Assembly (NCBI RefSeq): GCF_006440675.2
Contig: NZ_CP083951.1
Coordinates: 434,001-498,000, forward strand
Direction of reading: 5' to 3'
Length of the DNA: 64,000 nt
DNA from: Mesorhizobium sp. B2-8-5
GTDB taxonomy: Bacteria; Pseudomonadota; Alphaproteobacteria; Rhizobiales; Rhizobiaceae
A program made the position numbers and the translations under genes. The notes beneath the pieces were generated by a model that saw only the letters and a list, made by a program, of their open reading frames with translations, ran no database searches and had not been told where the DNA came from. Position 1 is the first letter of the stretch, and each line of letters begins with the position of its first letter. Of this stretch, positions 25,180-32,699 are shown piece after piece.

Positions 25180-26207
25180 ACGGTTTCCGTCACTTTGCGC
25201 AGGTTGCGCGGCGTGTCGGGGTCGAGGCCGCGATGGCGCGCGAAGGCCTCGACGAAGCCGTAGAAGGACACGATCAGCGGCAGCGGATCGGTCAGCGGGT
25301 GGCCGGTGGCGACATGCGGCAGGAGTTTCGCGGCCTTCGCCTTGTCGGAGGTGATGAAGGCGGCCGCGCCCTTGGCCGTCAGCCCGTCGGCCGCCTCGGC
25401 GACCGAGGGTTCGGACGCATCGCGCGCGGCAAGCGCCAGAACCGGGAAACCCGGTCCGACCAGCGCCAGCGGCCCATGCATGACCTCTGCGGCGCTGTAG
25501 GCCTCGGCATGCATGGCGCAGGTTTCCTTGAACTTCAGCGCCGCCTCGCTGGCGATCGCGAAGGATGGGCCGCGGCCGAGGATGAACAGCGACTGCGGGT
25601 TCTCCAGCGCGCCGGCAAGCGCCATCCAGTCGCAGGCGATCGCCTTCTCGAAATGGCCAGGCAGGCCGGCGAGCGCCTTCAGCAACGGCTGGTCGTCGGT
25701 CGCGTGCGCCATCAGCGCAAGGCCGGCGACGGCCGAATTGACGAAGGTCTTGGTGGCGGCGACGGAGCGTTCCGGCCCTGCCAGGATGTCGATGGCATAA
25801 TCCGAGGCGCGCGCCAACGGCGAGTCGGCCGTGTTGGTGATCGCGACAGTGAGCGCTCCTCCGGCCCTTGCCGTTTCGGCCATGGCGACGATATCGGGGC
25901 TTTTGCCCGACTGCGAGACCGCCAGGCATGCGGAGCCGCGCAGCCTGAGCTTGGCGCCATAAATGGACGCGATCGACGGCCCGACCGAGGCGACGGCAAG
26001 GCCCGCCGTCAGCTCGACGGCATATTTCATGAAGGTCGCGGCGTGGTCGGACGAGCCGCGCGCCACGGTGACGACGAAATGCGGGTCGCGCTCGCGCAGG
26101 CCGCGACCGGCCTCGGCCAAAGCCGAAGCCGAGCCGTCGAGAAGGCGGGCGGCGGCTTCAGGGATCTCATCGATCTCGCGCCGCATATGGGTGGTGTTTG
26201 CCATCAT
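25176..26207 (-). CDS. SIS-domain aminosugar isomerase/deaminase (GlmS-C/NagB-II-like)
   Basis: A 343-residue protein with two sugar isomerase (SIS) domains but no N-terminal glutamine amidotransferase domain. It has the isomerase half of GlmS only. Motifs: VVTVARGSSDHAATFMKY, CLAVSQSGKSPDIVAM, SVAATKTFVNS, ILGRGPSFAIASEAALKFKE, AEVMHGPLALV. Such proteins act as glucosamine-6-phosphate deaminases (NagB-II) or AgaS-type enzymes. Between nagA and the kinase, conversion of glucosamine 6-phosphate to fructose 6-phosphate plus ammonia is the likely step. Both ends show 4-bp ATGA overlaps with the neighbouring genes. Confidence 0.9.
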   Translation of the reverse strand: MMANTTHMRREIDEIPEAAARLLDGSASALAEAGRGLRERDPHFVVTVARGSSDHAATFMKYAVELTAGLAVASVGPSIASIYGAKLRLRGSACLAVSQSGKSPDIVAMAETARAGGALTVAITNTADSPLARASDYAIDILAGPERSVAATKTFVNSAVAGLALMAHATDDQPLLKALAGLPGHFEKAIACDWMALAGALENPQSLFILGRGPSFAIASEAALKFKETCAMHAEAYSAAEVMHGPLALVGPGFPVLALAARDASEPSVAEAADGLTAKGAAAFITSDKAKAAKLLPHVATGHPLTDPLPLIVSFYGFVEAFARHRGLDPDTPRNLRKVTETV

Positions 26208-26983
26208 TGCCGGATCTCCTCTCCCGGCCCGGTCAGCCGGAGTTCCGCGACGAAATCATAGGCGTCGCCCCTGTAGACCGAGCGGGTGAACTCGATCACC
26301 TTGCCGCTTGCCAGATAGGAAATGCGCTCGATCTGCAGACCGGCAACCCCCGGCGGCACTTCCAGCAGGCGCGCATCGGCGTCGCCGAGGTTGGTGGCCG
26401 AGATGCGCTGCACGGCGCGTACCGGGCGATTGCCGGTCGTGCCCAGCGCCGCATAGAGCGAGGAGCCGATCGCCTCGGGGTCGGGCAGGACGCTGGCCGA
26501 GAGCGCGGCGCGCTCGATCGCCAGCGGCGTGTCGTTGGCGATGCGCAGGCGCGCGACGCGCGCCACCAGTTCGGTCGATGACAGGCCCAGCACCATCATC
26601 TCGTCCGGCGACGGCGCATAGAGGCCGCGGTCCAGCCAGACGGAGCGCACATTCATGCCGCGGCGCGCCATGTCCTCGGTGAAGGAGGTGAGCCGCGACA
26701 GCGACTGCTCGACGCGCTCCATGCGCGGCGCGACGAAGGTGCCCGAGCCATGACGCTGCACGAGGATGCCACCCTTGACCAGGTCCTGCACCGCCTTGCG
26801 CACGGTGACGCGCGAGATATCGGCCTTGCTGGCGATGTCGCGCTCGGACGGCAGCGCGTCGCCGGGGCCGATCAAGCCGCGATTGACCGCTTCCTCGATG
26901 CTTCTCCTCAGCTGCAGATAGAGCGGCGCACCGCTCTGCGAGGACTCTTTCAGCATGGCGAAGATCTGGTCGGCGGCGCTCAT
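26204..26983 (-). CDS. GntR/HutC-family regulator of amino-sugar catabolism (NagR/NagQ-like)
   Basis: A 259-residue repressor with an N-terminal GntR winged helix (APLYLQLRRSIEEAV, LPSERDIASKADISRVTVRK, VQRHGSGTFVAP) and a C-terminal UTRA effector domain (LGLSSTELVARVARLRIANDTPLAIERA, IEFTRSVYRGDAYDF). Homologues respond to phosphorylated amino sugars. Its first 35 bp are duplicated 47 bp upstream, creating a 16-codon leader reading frame whose TGA overlaps this ATG. The likely binding sites are the TGGTATT pairs at 27931 and 28067, in front of both divergent operons. Confidence 0.92.
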   Translation of the reverse strand: MSAADQIFAMLKESSQSGAPLYLQLRRSIEEAVNRGLIGPGDALPSERDIASKADISRVTVRKAVQDLVKGGILVQRHGSGTFVAPRMERVEQSLSRLTSFTEDMARRGMNVRSVWLDRGLYAPSPDEMMVLGLSSTELVARVARLRIANDTPLAIERAALSASVLPDPEAIGSSLYAALGTTGNRPVRAVQRISATNLGDADARLLEVPPGVAGLQIERISYLASGKVIEFTRSVYRGDAYDFVAELRLTGPGEEIRQ

Positions 26984-27032
26984 CGCGGCGCCTCCGGCAG
27001 CATGGCGAAGATCTGGTCGGCGGCGCTCATCG
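26951..27032. repeat. 47-bp tandem duplication at the gntR start codon
   Basis: A 35-bp sequence covering the gntR start (MSAADQIFAML) occurs at 26951-26985 and again at 26998-27032, a period of 47 bp. The period is not a multiple of three, so the upstream copy (27030 down to 26980) encodes a separate 16-residue peptide ending in TGA. That TGA overlaps the real gntR ATG, while its own ATG overlaps the stop of the kinase gene. Confidence 0.93.
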
Positions 27033-27908
27033 GCCGACCTCCGAACCCCTGGCGAAGATGCGCAAGGCCATCTGCACGGCGCCGCCGAGCGCGTCGTCGA
27101 GCGGAGCTTTCAGCAGCGCCTGATAGCGCGCCGAGAGACGCGGCGCATAAAGCGGCGCCAGGCCGCCGAGCAGGCAGAGCGGGGCATCTTCGGCGAGATC
27201 GAGCGCGCCGAGCGAAGCCTCGACATCGGCCACCGCCTTGCCGAGGATCCAATTGGCGACGAGATCGCCCTTTTCGGCATGGTCGAAGACCTTTGGCGCG
27301 AAGCCGCCGAAATCGCCCGGCTTGGCGTTGGTGGTGAATTCGACCACGTCTTCCGGATTGTTGCGGAAGACGGCGAGCATGGCGTCGGTCAAGGGGGAGC
27401 CTGGACGAATGCCGTCATAGGCAAGCAGCGTCTGCTCGAGCAGGTCGCGGCCGATGCGGGCGCCGCTGCCCTGGTCGCCGACCTGGAAACCCCAGCCGCC
27501 GATGGCGCGCGATTTTCCGCCCTTACGCGCCATATAGGCGGTGCCGGTGCCCAAGATGGCCATGGCGCCGTCGCCGGAACCGACCGCGCCTTCGAGCGCG
27601 ATCTCGGCATCGGTTTCGACACGGCTTTGGCTGAAAGGCAGGATTGCCTCGAGCTGCTGCCGATAGGTGCCGACATTGGCGCCGGCGAGGCCAAGGATGG
27701 CAGGTGTCCGCGGGATCAGCTCCGGATCGTGGCCGGCGGCGAGGAAAGCCTGCCTGGCCGCCTCGACGATGTTGGCGCGGGCGCCGGTGAGGTCGGTACG
27801 GATGTTGGCGGCGCCGCTTTTGGCGCGGCCGACGACAGCGCCGTCGACGGTCGCAAGGGCCGCCCTGCAGCTGGTGCCGCCGCCATCGATGCCGAGCACG
27901 AATTTCAC
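27027..27908 (-). CDS. BadF/BadG/BcrA/BcrD-type N-acetylglucosamine / MurNAc kinase
   Basis: An ASKHA-fold sugar kinase of 293 residues. Motifs: the phosphate-1 loop FVLGIDGGGTSCRAALATVDG, LGLAGANVGTY, the AILGTGTAYMARKGG loop and GGWGFQVGDQGSGARIGRDLL, then CLLGGLAPLY near the end. The family includes GlcNAc kinases and the MurK enzyme, which phosphorylates both MurNAc and GlcNAc. With murQ divergently transcribed, dual specificity is plausible. The GTG start is preceded by GAGGAG at 8 nt; an in-frame ATG at 27950 lies inside the operator region and is unlikely. First gene of the leftward operon. Confidence 0.88.
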   Translation of the reverse strand: MKFVLGIDGGGTSCRAALATVDGAVVGRAKSGAANIRTDLTGARANIVEAARQAFLAAGHDPELIPRTPAILGLAGANVGTYRQQLEAILPFSQSRVETDAEIALEGAVGSGDGAMAILGTGTAYMARKGGKSRAIGGWGFQVGDQGSGARIGRDLLEQTLLAYDGIRPGSPLTDAMLAVFRNNPEDVVEFTTNAKPGDFGGFAPKVFDHAEKGDLVANWILGKAVADVEASLGALDLAEDAPLCLLGGLAPLYAPRLSARYQALLKAPLDDALGGAVQMALRIFARGSEVGR

Positions 27909-27930
27909 GCGATTTTCTCCTCGGCCCGGA

Positions 27931-27952
27931 TAATACCAATAAAATACCAATA
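27931..27952 (-). promoter_or_regulatory. Candidate GntR operator, kinase-operon side
   Basis: On the minus strand two TGGTATT units are spaced 11 bp apart (TGGTATTTTATTGGTATT), 23 bp upstream of the kinase GTG. The same double unit, in opposite orientation, precedes murQ at 28067. The spacing of one helical turn and duplication on both sides of the divergent promoters mark it as the operator of the co-encoded GntR regulator. Confidence 0.72.
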
Positions 27953-28066
27953 GCCAAGAGTTAATTTCGGTTCAAAAAAGATTAAGGCGTATTTTATTGA
28001 AAACCCGTAGCAATTTGCCGGCAAGCAAATTCCCCTGCCTGAAATTCGTTAATGCGTGTGGACAAG

Positions 28067-28085
28067 TGGTATTTTTTTGGTATTG
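28067..28085 (+). promoter_or_regulatory. Candidate GntR operator, murQ side
   Basis: TGGTATTTTTTTGGTATT comprises two TGGTATT units, again 11 bp apart, ending 25 bp before the murQ ATG. It is the mirror partner of the site at 27931. The intervening DNA (27953-28066) is AT-rich and should hold both promoters. Confidence 0.72.
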
Positions 28086-28109
28086 TTTCGCTCAGTTGGA
28101 GGAAACTGG

Positions 28110-29060
28110 ATGGCCGAGACGCGCACGGAAGCGCTTCACCAGAATGCCGAGGGGCTGGATGTCCAGGCTCCGGAAGCCATTCTGGCGTTCCTGGCCAATG
28201 CCCAGATCGAGGCCAGCAAGGCCGTGCACGGCGCCATTCCGGCAATCGCCGTTGCCGCCGAACTCATCGCGAAGCAGTTGAAGAGCGGCGGCAGGCTCGC
28301 CTATGCGGCGGCCGGCAGCTCCGGCCTTATGGCGCTGGCCGATGCGCTGGAACTGCCCGGCACGTTCGGCATTGCGCGCGACCGCATCGCCATCCTGATC
28401 GCGGGCGGCGACGAGGCCTTCCGCACGCTGGCCGGCGGACCGGAGGACGACACCGGGGAAGCAGCGACGGCCGTTGCCGCGGCCGATATCGGCAAGGGCG
28501 ACTGCCTGATCGCCATTTCAGCCAGCGGCTCGACCCCTTATGCGGTCCAGGCGCTGCAGGACGCGCGGCGCGGGGGCGCCGCCACCATCGCCATCGCCAA
28601 CAACCGGGGCGCCGCGCTGTTCAAGCAAGCCGACGTCGCCATCCTGCTCGAAACGCCCCCGGAGTTGATCGCCGGCTCGACGCGCATGGGCGCGGGCACC
28701 GCGCAGAAGATCGCGCTCAACATGCTGTCGACGCTCGCCGCCATCCATCTCGGCCATGTCCATGACGGCTACATGGTCAATCTCACCGCCGACAACATCA
28801 AGCTGCGCGACCGCGCCGTGCGCATGGTCGCCGCCATCAGCGGCAAGAGCCGCGACGACGCCGCCCGCCTGCTCGAGGAAAGCGGCGGCGGCGTCAAGAC
28901 CGCCATTCTGCTCGCCGCCGGCGCCGCCAACGCCGACGCGGCCGAGAAGATACTGGAAGGAACCGGCCAGAAGCTTCGGCCGGCGCTTTCCGCGCTGGGG
29001 CATGATCCCGAAAAGTGGAACCCGCTTTTCGGAAAAGATCATGCCCTAACAAAGAAGTAG
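28110..29060 (+). CDS. murQ: N-acetylmuramic acid 6-phosphate etherase
   Basis: A SIS-domain lyase of 316 residues that cleaves the lactyl ether of MurNAc-6-phosphate to GlcNAc-6-phosphate and D-lactate. Motifs: RLAYAAAGSSGLMALADALE with the acidic residue E81, CLIAISASGSTPYAVQAL, TPPELIAGSTRMGAGTAQK, ALNMLSTLAAIHLGHVHDGYMVNL and the C-terminal UBA-like helices GVKTAILLAAG. The start follows GGAGGAAACTGG. The last ~16 residues (HDPEKWNPLFGKDH...) are encoded by a palindromic repeat and are not part of the usual fold. First gene of the rightward operon; it feeds nagA. Confidence 0.95.
   Translation: MAETRTEALHQNAEGLDVQAPEAILAFLANAQIEASKAVHGAIPAIAVAAELIAKQLKSGGRLAYAAAGSSGLMALADALELPGTFGIARDRIAILIAGGDEAFRTLAGGPEDDTGEAATAVAAADIGKGDCLIAISASGSTPYAVQALQDARRGGAATIAIANNRGAALFKQADVAILLETPPELIAGSTRMGAGTAQKIALNMLSTLAAIHLGHVHDGYMVNLTADNIKLRDRAVRMVAAISGKSRDDAARLLEESGGGVKTAILLAAGAANADAAEKILEGTGQKLRPALSALGHDPEKWNPLFGKDHALTKK
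28998..29046. repeat. REP-like palindrome inside the 3' end of murQ
   Basis: GGGCATGATC and GATCATGCCC are the outer arms; GAAAAG and CTTTTC form the inner stem around TGGAACCCG. The element is translated in the murQ frame and supplies its C-terminal residues. Confidence 0.85.
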
Positions 29061-29061
29061 G

Positions 29062-29099
29062 GCCTGTTTCATCCCGATTTCCATCGGGGTGAAACGGGC
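29062..29099 (+). other. Intercistronic stem-loop between murQ and the binding-protein gene
   Basis: GCCTGTTTCATCCCGAT pairs with ATCGGGGTGAAACGGGC through a TTCC loop (17 positions, G-T pairs allowed). No T-run follows, so it may protect or process the mRNA rather than terminate it. A smaller GGGGC/GCCCC hairpin follows near 29115. Confidence 0.7.
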
Positions 29100-29177
29100 T
29101 TGCGAGGGGAGCAAGGGGCGCTGAGCCCCTGTTCTCATCAAAACGGAACCTGAAAAAGGTCAACAGGGAGACTGAAG

Positions 29178-30437
29178 ATGAAGACCAAACTACTGACGGC
29201 CCTTCTGCTCGGCACAAGCATCCTCGGCACGACCGGGATGGCGCTGGCCGAGGACGTAACGCTCAACATCGAAAGCTGGCGCGGCGACGACCTGACCATC
29301 TGGAAGGACAAGCTGATCCCGGCCTTCGAAGCCAAGAACCCCGGCATCAAGGTGGTGTTCGCGCCTTCGGCCCCGACCGAGTATGACGCGGCCCTCGGCG
29401 CCAAGCTCGCCGCCGGCTCGGCGGGCGACCTGATCACCTGCCGCCCCTTCGACAAGTCGCTCGAGTTGTTCAAGAAGGGCAACCTCGCCGACCTTAGCTC
29501 GCTGCCGGGCATGGAAAACTTCTCGCCCGTCGCCAAGTCCGCCTGGCAGACCGACGACGGCAAGTCGAGCTTCTGCGTGCCGATGGCCTCGGTCATCCAC
29601 GGCTTCATCTACAACAAGGACGCGTTCGACAAGCTCGGCCTGAAGGTGCCGACGACCCGCGACGAGTTCTTCGCCGTGCTCGACAAGATCAAGGCCGACG
29701 GCACCTACATCCCGATGGCGATGGGCACCAAGGACCTCTGGGAAGCCGCGACCATGGGCTACCAGAATATCGGCCCGAACTACTGGAAGGGCGAAGAAGG
29801 CCGCGCGGCCCTGATCAAGGGCGAGCAGAAGCTGACCGACAAGGACTGGGTCGCGCCCTATGAGGAACTGGCCAAGTGGAAGCCGTATCTCGGCGACGGC
29901 TTCGAGGCGCAGACCTATCCGGACAGCCAGAACCTGTTCACGCTCGGCCGCGCCGCCATCTACCCGGCCGGCTCGTGGGAAATCGGCCTGTTCAACACCC
30001 AGGCCCAGTTCAAGATGGGCGCCTTCCCGCCGCCGGTCGAGAAGGCCGGCGACACCTGCTACATCTCCGACCATACCGACATCGGCATGGGCCTGAACGC
30101 TGCTTCCAAGCACGCGGATGCGGCAAAGACCTTCCTGTCCTGGGTGGCCTCGCCGGATTTCGCCACCATCTACGCCAACGCGCTGCCGGGCTTCTTCAGC
30201 CTGAACTCCTCGCCGGTGAAGATGGAAGACCCGTTGGCGCAGGAGTTCGTTTCCTGGCGCGGCAAGTGCAAGTCGACGATCCGCTCGACCTACCAGATCC
30301 TGTCGCGCGGCACGCCGAACCTCGAGAACGAGACCTGGGTCGAATCGGCCAATGTGATCAACGGCACCGATACCCCGGAAGCCGCGGCCAAGAAGCTGCA
30401 GGCCGGCCTCGACAGCTGGTATAAGCCGGCGAAGTAA
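29178..30437 (+). CDS. Sugar ABC transporter, extracellular substrate-binding protein
   Basis: Family 1 (MalE-like) solute-binding protein of 419 residues. It has a Sec signal peptide (MKTKLLTALLLGTSILG, likely cleaved after MALA) and acts in the periplasm. The mature start VTLNIESWRGDDLTIW, the AAGSAGDLITCRPF block and the C-terminal KLQAGLDSWYKP are typical. Located between murQ and two permease genes, it probably binds MurNAc, GlcNAc or a muropeptide sugar. Strong stem-loops lie on both sides, which usually gives the binding protein a higher mRNA level than the membrane parts. Confidence 0.92.
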   Translation: MKTKLLTALLLGTSILGTTGMALAEDVTLNIESWRGDDLTIWKDKLIPAFEAKNPGIKVVFAPSAPTEYDAALGAKLAAGSAGDLITCRPFDKSLELFKKGNLADLSSLPGMENFSPVAKSAWQTDDGKSSFCVPMASVIHGFIYNKDAFDKLGLKVPTTRDEFFAVLDKIKADGTYIPMAMGTKDLWEAATMGYQNIGPNYWKGEEGRAALIKGEQKLTDKDWVAPYEELAKWKPYLGDGFEAQTYPDSQNLFTLGRAAIYPAGSWEIGLFNTQAQFKMGAFPPPVEKAGDTCYISDHTDIGMGLNAASKHADAAKTFLSWVASPDFATIYANALPGFFSLNSSPVKMEDPLAQEFVSWRGKCKSTIRSTYQILSRGTPNLENETWVESANVINGTDTPEAAAKKLQAGLDSWYKPAK

Positions 30438-30451
30438 GAGCCTCGATTGCG

Positions 30452-30481
30452 ATGCCGGCCGGGCGCGAGCCCGGCCGGCAT
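30452..30481 (+). other. Perfect intercistronic stem-loop after the binding-protein gene
   Basis: ATGCCGGCCGGGC and GCCCGGCCGGCAT form a 13-bp perfect stem with a GCGA tetraloop, 15 bp after the stop codon. With no T-run it is likely to stabilise the upstream message and limit permease expression. Confidence 0.8.
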
Positions 30482-30666
30482 TCAAACAGCTCCACATAGC
30501 GATTGTCGGCGCGGCCTCCCGGTCTTACCCTCACCTTGCGGGGGAAGACGGAGCCGATCTGTCGCTGGCCTTGTCTTTCTCCTCGAAGGGGACAGCCAAG
30601 CCGTGCATCGAGGCATCAGCTAGCATCAACCGAACTGGAATCCAGAGACGGCGGGGAACCGAACTC

Positions 30667-31611
30667 ATGGCTACCGAACTCATGGCTGCAGAAACGCGAC
30701 CGAAAAGATCGATCCGCTGGCATGTCGGCGTCTTCCTGGCGCCGGCGGTGCTGGTCTACACCGCATTCATGATCCTGCCGCTGTTCGGCACGCTGCAGCT
30801 CTCGCTGTTCCGCAACATAGACCAGTCCCAGGTCTTTGTCGGACTGGGCAATTTCCGCACGCTGTTCGGCGATCCGAACTGGTCGGTGAATTTCTGGAAT
30901 GCGCTGCGGAACAATGTCTGGTTCTTCATCATCCACATGCTGGTGCAGAACCCGATCGGCATCCTGCTCGCGGCGCTGCTTTCCAGCCCCAGGCTGCGCT
31001 TCACCGCCTTCTACCGCACGGCGATCTTCGTGCCGACGATCCTGTCCTTCGTCATCGTCGGCTTCGCCTGGAAGCTGATCCTGTCGCCGCTGTGGGGCGT
31101 GGCGCCGCATCTGCTCGATTTCGTCGGCCTGAAGAGCCTGTTCACGCCATGGCTCGGCAAGGAGCAATATGCGCTCACCGCGCTCAGCCTGGTGTCGGTC
31201 TGGCAGTTCGTCGGCATCCCTATGATGCTGATCTACGCGGCGCTTCTGTCGATCCCCGACGAGGTGATCGAGGCGGCCGAATGCGACGGCGTCACCGGCA
31301 TGGCGCAGTTCTGGAAGATCAAGCTGCCGCTGATCCTGCCCTCGATCGGCATCATCTCGATCCTGACCTTCGTCGGCAATTTCAACGCTTTCGACCTGAT
31401 CTACACGGCGCAAGGGGCGCTGGCCGGGCCGAATTATTCGACCGACATCCTCGGCACCTTCCTCTACCGCGCCTTCTTCGGCTTCCAGCTGCAGGTCGGC
31501 GACCCCAACATGGGCGCGGCGATCGCTACGATCATGTTCCTGATCATTCTGGCCGGCGTCTGCGTCTACCTGTTCCTCGTGCAGACGCGCCTGCGTCGCT
31601 ACCAGTTCTGA
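30667..31611 (+). CDS. Sugar ABC transporter permease (MalF-like)
   Basis: A 314-residue inner-membrane permease with about six hydrophobic segments starting at WHVGVFLAPAVLVYTAFMI. The cytoplasmic coupling loop EVIEAAECDGVTGMAQFWKIKLP is the EAA motif of binding-protein-dependent permeases. The first ATG (30667) follows GGGGAACCGAACTC. A 15-bp duplication (GAACTCATGGCT twice) gives a second in-frame ATG five codons later. It partners the MalG-like permease, whose gene starts 8 bp downstream. Confidence 0.92.
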   Translation: MATELMAAETRPKRSIRWHVGVFLAPAVLVYTAFMILPLFGTLQLSLFRNIDQSQVFVGLGNFRTLFGDPNWSVNFWNALRNNVWFFIIHMLVQNPIGILLAALLSSPRLRFTAFYRTAIFVPTILSFVIVGFAWKLILSPLWGVAPHLLDFVGLKSLFTPWLGKEQYALTALSLVSVWQFVGIPMMLIYAALLSIPDEVIEAAECDGVTGMAQFWKIKLPLILPSIGIISILTFVGNFNAFDLIYTAQGALAGPNYSTDILGTFLYRAFFGFQLQVGDPNMGAAIATIMFLIILAGVCVYLFLVQTRLRRYQF

Positions 31612-31619
31612 GGCGCGCC

Positions 31620-32459
31620 ATGAGCACAGCCACCCGTTCGCTTCCCCGCACCATCGGCGCGCATGCGATTCTGCTGACCTACACGGCGATCGCGCTGTTT
31701 CCGGTGATCCTGGTGGTGATGAATTCGTTCAAGTCTCGCGCGGGCATTTTCGGCGCGCCGCTGACGCCGCCGACGACGAAGACCTTCGACCTGATCGGCT
31801 ACACCACGGTGTTCGGCCAGGGCGATTTCTTCCACTATTTCCAGAACAGCCTCGTCGTCACCGTCGCCTCGCTGTTCTTCGTGCTGCTGTTCGGGGCGAT
31901 GGCCGCCTTCGCGCTGTCGGAATACCGCTTCCGCGGCAACACGCTGATGGGTCTTTACCTGGCGCTCGGCATCATGATCCCGATCAGGCTCGGCACCGTC
32001 GCCATCCTGCAATTGATGGTGGCGAGCGGGCTGGTCAACACGCTGACGGCGCTGATCCTGGTCTACACGGCGCAAGGGCTGCCGCTGGCGATCTTCATCC
32101 TGTCCGAATTCATGAAGCAGGTGTCCAGCGATCTGAAGAACGCAGGCCGCATAGACGGGCTCTCGGAATACACGATCTTCTTCCGCCTTGTGCTGCCGCT
32201 GGTGCGGCCGGCGATGGCGACCGTCGCCGTCTTCACAATGATCCCGATCTGGAACGATCTGTGGTTCCCGCTGATCCTGGCGCCTTCGGAAGAGACCAAG
32301 ACCGTGACGCTCGGCGCGCAGCTCTTTCTCGGCCAGTTCGTCACCAACTGGAACGCGATCCTGGCGGCGCTGTCGCTGGCGATCCTGCCGGTGCTGATCC
32401 TCTATGTCATCTTCTCGCGGCAGCTGATCCGCGGCATCACTTCCGGAGCCGTCAAGTGA
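31620..32459 (+). CDS. Sugar ABC transporter permease (MalG-like)
   Basis: A 279-residue inner-membrane permease with six predicted membrane segments. The first is IGAHAILLTYTAIALFPVIL and the last ILAALSLAILPVLILYVIF. The EAA loop reads DLKNAGRIDGLSEYTIFFRLVLPLVRP. It forms the heterodimeric channel with the preceding permease, powered by the ATPase at 33774. A family C repeat separates it from the oxidoreductase gene. Confidence 0.92.
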   Translation: MSTATRSLPRTIGAHAILLTYTAIALFPVILVVMNSFKSRAGIFGAPLTPPTTKTFDLIGYTTVFGQGDFFHYFQNSLVVTVASLFFVLLFGAMAAFALSEYRFRGNTLMGLYLALGIMIPIRLGTVAILQLMVASGLVNTLTALILVYTAQGLPLAIFILSEFMKQVSSDLKNAGRIDGLSEYTIFFRLVLPLVRPAMATVAVFTMIPIWNDLWFPLILAPSEETKTVTLGAQLFLGQFVTNWNAILAALSLAILPVLILYVIFSRQLIRGITSGAVK

Positions 32460-32486
32460 GCCGTAGCAGCCATCTCTCCATAGGGC

Positions 32487-32671
32487 TGCGCTTCACCCCG
32501 CCCGGCGCTTCGCGCCGACCTCCCCATCAAGGGGAGGTAGAAGGCCGCCGCTTTATTTTCGACCGCCAGTGTCCTCGGTTCATAGCAGCTTCTTCGGCGA
32601 TGGGGATGTTCACGCCAACGCCCTACCTCCCCTTGATGGGGAGGTCGGCGCATAGCGCCGGGTGGGGTGAC
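32487..32671. repeat. Dispersed inverted-repeat element, family C
   Basis: Left side CTTCACCCCGCCCGGCGCTT followed by CGCGCCGACCTCCCCATCAAGGGGAGGTAG; right side CTACCTCCCCTTGATGGGGAGGTCGGCGC...GCCGGGTGGGGTGAC. Inner and outer arms pair across about 185 bp. Single copy in this window. The plan (CTCCCC/GGGGAG hairpins at both ends) matches families A and G. Confidence 0.82.
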
Positions 32672-32699
32672 ACCGTCTCAAGAGAAAGTGGAGCAGTCT

